From: Hetaerina americana
Taxonomy: Eukaryota; Arthropoda; Insecta; Odonata; Calopterygidae
Length of the DNA stretch: 64,000 nt
Reading direction: 5' to 3'
Assembly: GCA_022747635.1 (NCBI GenBank)
Contig: JAKTNV010000002.1
Coordinates: 62,001 to 126,000, forward strand
In this document: positions 54,700-64,000 of the stretch, piece by piece
Layout of the letters: each line of letters starts with the position of its first letter
How positions within the stretch are numbered: position 1 is the first letter of the stretch
The notes under the pieces: model-generated
Seen by the model: only the letters and a program-made list of their open reading frames with translations
Told to the model about the DNA's origin: nothing
Databases searched by the model: none
Translations under genes and position numbers: made by a program

Positions 54700-55480
54700 A
54701 CGCAATAACCCGCAAGCCACCGCAAGGGTGAGTGACGGGGGGTATTAGGTCACCAGCCATATATGCACGTTTGCAATCATGTAACCTCCACACATAAATT
54801 AGTTCGATAATGCATTCGAAAAATTTTAATCATACGAAAGAAAGTACTTACACGCAAATCTATTGAATGAAAGGATACGTATTTTCAAATCATGCTGTAG
54901 AACTGTCACAAATATGGATCTATTAAATAAATAGAAAAACATGTAGGATATCGACAAATATGTACATACACTACCAATTCTAATTATCTCCTACGCGATC
55001 GCTGTCATTCGCATCCATTTTGATCTCTAATTTGTGGGAGGAAAAAACGACATTTCAAATCAATCCGTTCAACAGTAATTATCCCTGATTTTACGCACGT
55101 GACCTGATCTACCATGAGAAGCTGGGGCCTGTAATATGTCTATAACATCCTCAGATAAGTAGTAACCTGCCTCGAAATTGCGCATTACGTAAATCTAATC
55201 TTAATTAATGCCTGCGGTCAATCAGTGGCTCCCACCCTAATTCATCCAATATTGTCGTGGCACCTCTGCCCTATTCATAATAGCAATTCTCAAACCTAGC
55301 TGCTCTACGTCTCACTCGATCTTGTTCCAAAAGTAAGCCTGCTTCATGAGGATCCCATCCTACACTTGGGGAATACACAAGGTGGGGCCTAACTAACGTG
55401 AAATAACAGAGCTCCTTGACCCTCTCATTACAATTCCCGAGTATTCTTTTTAAGAATCATACATTTTTATTAGCTATTGT
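54700..55480 (-). pseudogene. CR1-like LINE 3' end
   Basis: Minus-strand translation near 55300-55395 reads LVRPHLVYSPSVGWDPHEAG and LLLEQDRVRRRAARFENCYY; near 55210-55260 it reads TTILDELGWEPLIDRRH. These are C-terminal RT blocks of CR1/jockey-type LINEs. The 3' UTR ends CACCCTTGCGGTGGCTTGCG at about 54710, the tail shared with 34.95 and 47.03 kb. Confidence 0.75.
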
Positions 55481-56559
55481 CAAATCTTTAAAAATGACAA
55501 GGTTGTCAGAATTAGTCCGGCAAGTCTTTTCAATGACTCATCTTTTCCTGCCGCTTTAATTTGAGAAGACCGTCCGACCGATCGACCAATGCAATCTGAT
55601 CGACCAGAATCTTAAATCCAACCTCACGACCTAGCGGTGGATTGCAAGGCAACTTGTATGTATTATTGTATGTATGCCAAAATTTGGTAATTTTTCCATT
55701 GCAGTGCACATCTAAGACTTCCTGTTAGTGAAACGAACCGTAGTATTCAATATATTTCCGTCAGTATATGGTTCAAAGGAATAGATAACCTGCTTGATCA
55801 TTCCTCTACGAGACCTTGTATTGAATGAACCTCTTAATTGAAAGATAACCATTTCATCCACTAAAACCTTCCATAAGTTACGTTGGCCAACTAATATTAT
55901 ATTATTTTCGTATTCATTGCGTAGCAATTGTCATATTCACTATTTAATTGATTTCTTAACATTGCGGAAACAATGCGTTTCAGCCTCACGAGAAGGATGC
56001 GGCCGACTCTAAATCACCCCATTATCCATTTCCAGTTATTTCTTACAATATCTTTGGAGTCATTTCCTTTCTATGGCCATTCATATTGGCGCTCTCTTCA
56101 TTAAATATCAGAACGAGATGCTTCATGTAAGTACTCTGTGGCACTACCTCAATTTAAAATGGCGCGATTCAAGTCCTCAAAATCCTCTGTTTCCCAATTT
56201 TATCCATAAGTTTCGTCCCATCTGGCATGTTCATCTAAAATTACGTACAAAACATTAATAAATAGTTCATAGAACTAGTTTTCCAAAATTAAATAACATC
56301 GTTTCATCGAACAATATGGCTGTGGCTTTTTCCAGCGATGTAAATTCTGTTCAAACCATCACAATCATTTGTATTTCAAAGTGTTCACTCAGGGAAGAGG
56401 AGGCAGGGTCAGCGAAATAACTCATCAGTTTGTCAAGAGCCACAAAGCCAGAAATCACTCCGAAGTGCTCATTCACCTCAGCGCTAACTGTAGTTCATCA
56501 GTGTACTCTTTTATTCAAAAGAAAGGTTAGCAGATTATCTTCAATGTACTTACATTTAG
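55481..56559. other. no gene recognised
   Basis: A minus-strand 71-codon frame (55712-55927) has balanced composition but no motif I know. The rest is AT-rich. Confidence 0.4.
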
Positions 56560-56625
56560 TTGTAGTAGTTATTAGGGGAGGCGACCGACAGCTGAGGTCA
56601 TTCCATGCCTTCACCCCCCTAAACT
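56560..56625 (-). mobile_element. SINE family A, 3' terminal scrap
   Basis: TAGTAGTTATTAGGGGAGGC and GACCGACAGCTGAGGTCATT are the reverse complement of the conserved SINE 3' end plus its ACT-rich tail. Confidence 0.6.
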
Positions 56626-58580
56626 GAGGGCCATAAAATTTATTGAAAGAAGATTTTCAATCGCGCCATGACACAAAATGTCATCGATCATAGCTGTTAC
56701 AGCGTCAATTTCCTCCCGTCTTCACCTTAGGCGTGATATGTCATCAAATGACCATCCACGCTTACTCTGTCGATGTCTGGCCTTCCCTTTTTGTCTTTTC
56801 ATGCGCGTAATAAGTGGAGTCCTTTTGGAGGCCTTGAGTTTTATGACAAATGACGGGGAATACAGACCATCACTCGATTTCGGCAGTTAAACGGCACGGG
56901 AAAAAATAGCAACGGTCCTCGTAGTAATCCAGAGGCGTTGCTCTTGGCTACCAGGAGCCGTTGCCACTCCGAGCGGTATTTTTCTTGCCAACGACATCGA
57001 ATTAGTTTGGACCTGTGCTCCACAAAATTTCTTAATTGAAGACGTGCTGAGTTGGGGCTTAATGTTTGGTCATGGTCAGGTTAAATTAGGTTTGGGAAGG
57101 GCAGGGACCATCTCCCCTTGTGCAAATGCCGATCGGATCTGCTAGTGGGTTGGGTCGTCAAATGCCGGCTGCTGCCATGTTACTTTCACGGCATCCCAGG
57201 TTAACTTCTTGATGAGGAAACGATGATTTACCGCCCTTCTCGTTCTTATGAATTTAGGGTCGTAATCACACCAAAAGCCACCTTATAAGGCCGCTCAAGG
57301 ACAAATTACCACCATGGGGTAAATTATCCTCGAACGGACAAATGGACTTTTCAGCGATTAATTATGGCCATAGCCATCGTGACCAAGATCACATGGCGAT
57401 CCCGACGGGATTTTGGGTCCCTCATTCGGGCCTGCTGCCGACAATAATTGTGCCGAATCTTAAATGGCACCAAAAACCAGAAGGACTATCACCACATCAT
57501 TAACCCCCTGCGAAAGCGTCATTCTTGTGTTTCTCTCTTAAGAGCTTCGGTGAATCGGGGATTATAGTGACGCGTGAAATGATAATGGGTGATCCACACC
57601 TAAAACATCAAATCTCAATTCAAAACTCCGGGAAAAAATCAGGAAAAGGTTGTCCTCTTCTCCGGCAATGACAACCTGTAAAATGAGAGGTTGGTATGAG
57701 TACTATTATGTGCTCGGCAAAATTGAAATTATGAAATGGCCGTGCTTATTCAAGCATGTTTGTAGATCATATTTTGGATGATTTCATAATGCTCAATGTC
57801 CATGATATTTTTCAGTATTAAACTCAAGAGGAACACAGAATCTAAATTCAGTGTACGATAGATGCAAGACCATCGTCAACCCTTTATTGAAAAAAATTAG
57901 AACAAATAGGGTATGAAATGAAGAAAAAGACTTTTTAGCTCTCTCTTTTTGACGCGCACACGTAGTTAAAAATTTAAATAAAATTAGCATGAATAATAAT
58001 TCGCGACAGAAAATGTTTATCAACTTTCAGTGAAGCAAGATACAATTGCAGTTAAGCAAACATTGTGTAGATATGAAAATACAAAACTTTCAGCTCTATC
58101 CAAACCCAATTATTTTCCTCTCAAGTACACCACTGAAAATGGATCTGATCGTCATGATATCCATAAAAATGACTTTATTTCCATTTTTCACGTATTTGTT
58201 GCACTTGAAAACCCGGTTTCAGATAACCATTACCATTTCCAGCGCTCACAACTCACCTGATGGCTACAAGTTCAGGTAGAAAGAAGATAGCCGTCGTTCA
58301 CAATGCTTTGTTGCAACGTACAACCGAATAATGCTAGTGTAAATGGATGCAAAGTCATTTTTTCCCATTGCTCGTAATTCCCACCGTGGAGAGTTCTGAT
58401 TATTTTTCCAATAGCATCGAATACTTATTATTTCAGGATGCAGTACAGATGGTTATTGTTTTTGGTAGTGTACCCTTAAGAGGTAGGCTTCTGTGATGAT
58501 TGATGGAGAATTCGCATCTTTGATGAATCTGCTAAAACTAAAATTGATTGCAAGCAGCCGCTGTCATATACCAGTCCCTT
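56626..58580. other. no gene seen
   Basis: No transposon ends or coding motifs. Moderately GC-balanced between 56.9 and 57.6 kb, AT-rich otherwise. Confidence 0.4.
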
Positions 58581-58743
58581 GAAGTTTTCTCGAGTCTTCC
58601 ACCGGGTCAGGGGTTCCATATTGGCCGACGTTTCGATGCTCGTGCCTCGTCCTCATCTACCCCGAGGACGATGACCGAGTCGGGCATCGAAACGTCGGCC
58701 AATATGGAGCCCCTGACCCAGTTGGAAGACCCGAGAAAACTTC
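58581..58743. repeat. PLE-type foldback with GAAACGTC motifs
   Basis: Arms of about 62 bp (from GAAGTTTTCTCGAGTCTTCC at 58581 to its inverse ending 58743) with a short loop. Each arm carries CATCGAAACGTCGGCC facing outward, preceded by a GATG...CATC hairpin, in opposite orientations. GAAACGTC is the downstream half of minimal PLE hammerheads; the CTGATGA half is degenerate (ACGATGA). Confidence 0.6.
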
Positions 58744-60110
58744 TTCAAGCAAATACGCCGGGAAAGCACCACATCTTACTTTACTTATTTGAGTTACAAT
58801 TACTTACTACTCCTCTGCACACCGACTGAAATGCTTATTCTTCTCCCTCCTCTCCACGCATTCCAAAAATGCCCACTTTTCACGGCCTTCAAAATTCCGC
58901 TCCCTGCCGACATCTACACATACCTTTTTACTCTCATCTCCTCCCAAATTTCTTTTAACTGTATCCGACAGGTATGGCTTTCTTTGCCCACAATTTTCCC
59001 GTCCGCTGCAGGTGCATTCTATATAATTTATGTTTGCATAATTTCAATTATAGCCTTTGTGAAATCAATTCTTCCGAAACAGATCCACTCGATTTAGTGG
59101 TAAACGATACTCTATCGTTATACCCTATGCTTAACGATACTCTACGCCTTCGATCTCGTCCCAAAAAGCGCTCCCTTCTCCACGCCCACACGTCAAAATT
59201 ATCCAATATGCGCTGAATGTACGTCCGACTGCGATCAAGAGCTGTGCAACGGACGTTTTTGTACAAGCTCCGTTCCATTTGAAAAACTTCTTTCGTTAAG
59301 GTTCGTCCTTTTGGGCATTAGATGAATAATTGCCACTTGCCTGAATAATACTCTTGCGCTTGAATGGTTACGCCTTCTGTAATCATTGTTCTCTTTGTTA
59401 TTTACAATTGATATTTTCTGAGACCCTCAATATTGTTGTCCCCTCATGATTTCTCTATATCACATCATGTATACGTTATGCGCTCAGCAGTGCGGCAGCA
59501 CCAATGAATGGACTAGTAGGTAGACGCGGAAGACCTTGGCTGAGCGGCGACTCCATCTTCTGGTTGACTCACAACCACGACATCATACGAAAAGCAATTT
59601 AGAGTCATATGTAGATCCAGGCATTCCCGTTTTTTCAGATTAGAGCGAGGAAATTTTTCGCGAAGGGATTACAATTAAATGGGAGTGTACAGAATGAACC
59701 TCGTGAAATATCATGTTTGAGATTCAGAAAAGAAACTACAGAAATCTCACAAACTAAAATACGGTACAACCGGTTTTGTCACACTAGTGACATCGCACCT
59801 GAAAATGTCTTCTATTTAAAGAAACTGGTTGAATTGTATAAAAGTTTTGTGAAATCTGTAATTTCGTGAGGTTTTTTATTCAATCCTTAAAAAATAAATG
59901 TTTGCATCCCGAGATATTTTACAAGTTTATAGCAGCATTCTAGCCCCCTATCCAGAATCCACAGGCACGCAGATCTTTTAATCAAACATCTATAGGAACA
60001 GGGACATCAAATAATTAGACGAGGAACCGAGTCCAAGCGAGGAAGATTTCCAGAGGCCAAATTTTACGAAGAGAGGTTAAAGGAACCGGGAACAGGTTCT
60101 CCCCGTGTTA
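58744..60110. other. no gene recognised
   Basis: Several 70-100 codon frames (58789-59097, 59048-59278) without motifs. Confidence 0.4.
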
Positions 60111-60114
60111 TTTT

Positions 60115-60420
60115 TAATGATAAATCGGCCCCGGATAACGGAATTCCGCGGCGGCGAAATGCGAGGGACCTGCATCGGACGTGCATGCGGGGGCAAAGAC
60201 GGGGGCAAGGAAGGGGAAGGGGGGAAATGCCCCCGGGGGCGCGGCGCGCCCTCTGCCACGCCCTCCCTCGTCAGACACGAGAGCTATCTGCTCGGAGCCG
60301 AGTAACGGTCGGGTCTCGGGGGGGCGAGATGGGCGATTGGGCCGCCGTCCGCCGCCGGCCTCCACTCGTCTTAAAAGCCCACCGCCTCCGAGAAACGAGG
60401 GGTTATTTTTTATGTACATT
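60115..60420. other. GC-rich island
   Basis: About 300 bp of strongly GC- and CpG-rich sequence (CCGCGGCGGCG, CCCCCGGGGGCGCGGCGCGC, GCCGCCGTCCGCCGCCGGCC) in an AT-rich neighbourhood. Overlapping open frames on both strands reflect composition. It may be an unmethylated promoter or an insertion; nothing further can be read. Confidence 0.6.
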
Positions 60421-62195
60421 TGTACGGGACTTCAAAGTCATCTATGCATGTACATCACGTACATTCAAAGCCAAAGAGACTTCTGCGCAATACTCTAGAT
60501 GTATTTTTTCAACCCGTGGTACGTGCATCGTCAGTGGCAGATGGGGTGTTGTTTGATAACACGAGAACCGAAGGGTAAGGAACATTTTAAAATATGAAAT
60601 GAGCCTGGCGTTATAGTGAACAGGTGTAAAATGGTATGCGTAAATATGAAATAATTGACATTGATTATATTTCTTTCGTCAAAGTATTCAATGGGTTTTG
60701 GTCTCTCGCTATATACTTATTCGAATGTTTGTTTGTAAGAATGTTCAGAAAAGAAAGAGATTAAGGGCTTATTAATGGACGTTAGCTTTGCATGAATGCG
60801 ACACTTTACCTTGGAGAGAGAGGATGAACGTATGATTTTGGGATACCCCTCATGGAGTTCTTAAAATATTAATTAGCAGAGGCCTAGCGACAACGAAGGC
60901 TTTGCCCTGGCACTGAAAACTATTACATAACTTCAAGAGTACCTTCAGAATAGTTGCTTTCAGGTTAATATCGCTTTGACCGAAGTTATTTCCTTCCTAA
61001 TGCTCTATACGCCCTTCATATCATCAAAAGTATCGGCTTCATTGCTCTCTTATCCAACTTTCTCCCTTTCATCATGGCTTCCCACCACATTTTCGTCAAC
61101 CAATCTTCCGTTTTACTTCAAATTACGTGAAAAAAATCTAATCCCTTATCCCACGTTGGGCATTATTTCACAGATTGTCTTACACTCTACATGAATAATA
61201 TTCCCTCTTCTTTTGAAGACTTAAATCATATAAGACTCAATATATGCTCATATTTCCTCAAAAACCAGCATTCAGGACCGAAAATGTTCCAATATACTTC
61301 CTAAAATCGATAAGAGGGAAAAAGTTTAAACAATGCATTAAATTTTCTCTGTCAAAACTTTCAGAATACTTCAGTGGGGAAATAATTATAACGCACATGT
61401 AGATTACTTTTCCCTTCAATGATCTTCCTCCCCTCAAATCCTATGATTCAGCCACGTGTCACTGGGACTTTCCCTCATTGGAATTACACCACTGCAGAGA
61501 GTCATGGCATACATTTATAAGTAGACACATGAACTTTATTTCGTATTTCATAATGCGAATCCATCAATGCAATATGTGCGAACATGTATGCACTTGTTTT
61601 AATGTACGAATTTTCATCAATTTACCCCTGTAGTTCTTTATTTGTTCTTTGTTTTTCCCTTTTCCCCTTAAACAATCTCTGCTTTGAAAGAAAATGTATT
61701 TTCCCTCTTTATATTCTGGCATACGAATCGCCTTGGAGCGAATTAGTAGTTAAAATCTCATTTTGATTGAATTCAATCCTTGTCCATCAGTGAATTCAAT
61801 TGAACTAATTGCCGTTCTTCTTCCCCGTCCGCTTGAAAAATGACATCTACCGCCAATGAATGTCGATGCGAATGAGTGGCCATGGGCGGGGAGGGACGGT
61901 GGGGCTTCCGCGCAAAGTGATCAGACAAATCTTTCTATTCTGAGCTAACGGCGTCATTTTTATCTCCAATGAAACTTAAACGTTGGACTTATTTGAACAT
62001 AAGGATAAACCTCTCGACACCCTATGCTAGTTCATGGACTCGGCTGCTATCGTCTAAGGAGAGAGTGATTGTCAATTATAGTGAGAAGGGGATGTTAGAT
62101 AATGTTGGTTACGTGGACTTCCCTTCTTGCTGCTGCAAGACGGCGATTTTCCCGATCAATGGAATGAATAGCGATGGCAATGCGTGCATGTCCTG
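60421..62195. other. no gene recognised
   Basis: AT-rich; short frames only (for example 61584-61766). Confidence 0.4.
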
Positions 62196-62199
62196 GGAA

Positions 62200-64000
62200 C
62201 TACGGGACTCAGTCCAATCGACCGCGTGTCTTGACAAGCGGCGGGTGGAGCAAGGCTTCCGTGATCGTCATCACCCTTAAACATTGCAATGACATTGACT
62301 GCAGCAGCTTAGAAGAGGGCCTAACCAATTAGAACAGGCAATTGAAATATTGGGACAACGATGAGGACACGAAAATTAGATAATATAAAGCAAGATGTGG
62401 AGAGAGGAAATAAAGATATTTTAGGTCTATACGATATGAGATGGAAGGAAAGCGGGGATTACTGGATTGATAGTTATAGAGTAATATACAGTGGAGGGGA
62501 CGAGAACCAGGGAGGTTTTATATTGAATAAAAAGGTAGGAAGAAGTGTAGGTAATACATATACGAGTAGGCTAGTGGTTGAACATTATTACTAGAAGTGC
62601 CAGCTGATCCAATGAACTTGGTCATTATTCGGCCCACATGCCAAAAAAGAACCAAAGGAAAGGAATAATCGACAGAGTATATGTATCAGTTTGAGGAAAC
62701 TATTTTGGGTGTTTATGAAAGGAATTATACCTGCTAGTGATGGGAGATTGGAGAGCGACGTCGAGTGAAGAGAAATATGGTAGTGAGGTAGGATACTATG
62801 GTTTAAGAACAAAGAATGACCGCTTGGAGAAAGCAATAGAGTTCTTCAATATATATGGCTTAATCACAACGAACAATGGAATTATACAGGTGCAGTAAGC
62901 GTAGGAATGCATGGAAAATTTCCCGGAATCCACAAATTCACATCTGTCAGACTGTATTATGGTTAGTAATAGATTTAGTAAGAGTGCTTTTCATTCGCAG
63001 CTTACAGAGAGTAGATGCTGATTGAGATCATAATTTAGTACCAATGAAATGTAACATCAGATTCAAAAAGATCAAGAGGAGAATAAGGTTGAGAAATGGG
63101 ATGTAGAAATATAGGACGGGATGAAAATGAGTAGCGGGAGGCAGTGGCTGTCTCACAAAATCATCATAGGAACAGTAATTTGGAAAAGAATACTAAGGAT
63201 TACAGAAGAGACGATTTCGAGGATAGACGAAGAAAGGAAATGGAGGATTGTAAATAGAGTTAGGTAGGACAAATGACAAATAATTCAATAAAAAACCTGG
63301 GAGGGGAACTAATAGTGCGAGAGATACAAGGTAGAAGACGAAGACAGTGTACATTAATCAAGATACGTAAGCAAATTTATTAATTGAAACAGGTAAGAAT
63401 CAAGAGAGATGGATCGAATCTATTTTTAAAAGGCGTTAGACCAGAAAGTTGAGATAAATAAAGAAATATGGCATATATGGGGATAGCTCAAGTCCAGGTA
63501 TACTTAAATAGGAGATAGAAATGGCGTTAAGAGAGCTGAAATCAAATTACACAGTAGGTGCGGATTAGACCCTCGTGAAACGACTTAACAGTTTAGGAAA
63601 ATGTGGGAGGAAAATATTAGGATAGGTTGTTGCAGTTATTAGGGGGAATTTTGAAAGATTATGTCATTAGATGCCAAGCTTTATTCCAAAAATGCCTGGA
63701 CAGACAACAGAACGATAAGTTTGATTTCCCATGCAGTCAAAGTGGCTCTCAGGATCATCAACAAAAGGATGAAGAGCAGGGAAACGATTACTCATGGGAT
63801 GATCAGTTTCGGTTAGGAATGCGAGAGGCACGAGCGATTGCAGTAATGAGATCACCAATTGAGAGGAATATAGAATACAATTAGGGCGTATATTTCTTAG
63901 ATTTCGAAATGGTTTTTGATGGAGAGAATTGGGAAAAACTAATGAATATATTGCAAAAAATAGGAAAAGATTGGAGGTACAGAAGGCTAATCCGCAGCCA
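62200..64000 (+). pseudogene. RTE-like LINE, longest copy, runs off window
   Basis: Leader at about 62280-62360, then the endonuclease: RTRKLDNIKQDVERGNKDIL, LYDMRWKESGDYWIDSYRVI and YSGGDENQGG in 62361-62594, a PADPMNLVIIRPTCQK-like block near 62605, and DHNLVP near 63030. After a linker the RT begins: DDQFRLGMREARAIAVMRSP (63780-63860), YFLDFEMVFD (63893, catalytic D), and NWEKLMNILQKIGKDWRYRR up to the window end. This copy links the endonuclease and RT of the family. Many frame breaks; not functional. Confidence 0.8.

Overview
The window looks like a repeat-choked stretch of an arthropod, probably insect, nuclear genome. It is AT-rich with long gene-poor tracts, has several mariner lineages, jockey-, RTE- and CR1-like LINEs, tRNA-derived SINEs and (TA)n microsatellites. 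The only host exon I can name encodes a ZAD-type zinc-finger-associated domain, a domain expanded in insects, with good splice sites. All calls come from reading the sequence and supplied translations; no database search was run.

Layout. 0-7.3 kb: mariner N-terminal fragment, RTE-like LINE fragment, an intact mariner (1816-3141), an internally deleted piggyBac (4372-5848) and a decayed mariner (6017-7283). 7.8-10.4 kb: two SINEs and the ZAD exon (minus). 10.7-23.1 kb: mostly empty AT-rich DNA with a LINE fragment, a SINE, (TA)n arrays, a copia fragment and a decayed mariner. 23.1-32.3 kb: a young LTR retrotransposon with TG..CA LTRs, ACTT target duplication, PBS, PPT and a single gag gene that carries a PHD finger and no pol. 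Its 3' LTR is split by a full-length jockey-clade LINE with two intact overlapping ORFs and a 5' UTR built of tandem monomers. 32.8-33.1 kb: a near-perfect 165-bp-arm palindrome. 33.3-43.9 kb: two decayed mariners, a SINE, CR1-like LINE pieces, Penelope-like (PLE) remnants and hammerhead-ribozyme-like fold-backs. 44.7-45.3 kb: a GC-rich island with two palindromic CRE sites. 45.9-54.0 kb: a four-family nest, in which an RTE-like LINE is interrupted by a PLE-type insert (11-bp target duplication) and by a jockey LINE (12-bp duplication), the latter itself interrupted by a mariner almost identical to the one at 1.8 kb. 54.7-64.0 kb: LINE and SINE tails, another PLE-type hairpin, a GC-rich island, and a degenerate RTE-like LINE running off the end.

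Working picture: mobile elements account for nearly all recognisable coding sequence. Those that look recently mobile are the two mariners (10-bp indel and few substitutions), the gag-only LTR element (LTRs differ at about five positions in 1.1 kb) and the jockey LINE inside it. The gag-only element would need pol supplied from elsewhere. The most unusual observations are the PHD-gag architecture, the hammerhead-like cores at the joints of PLE-type inverted repeats, and the monomeric LINE 5' UTR.
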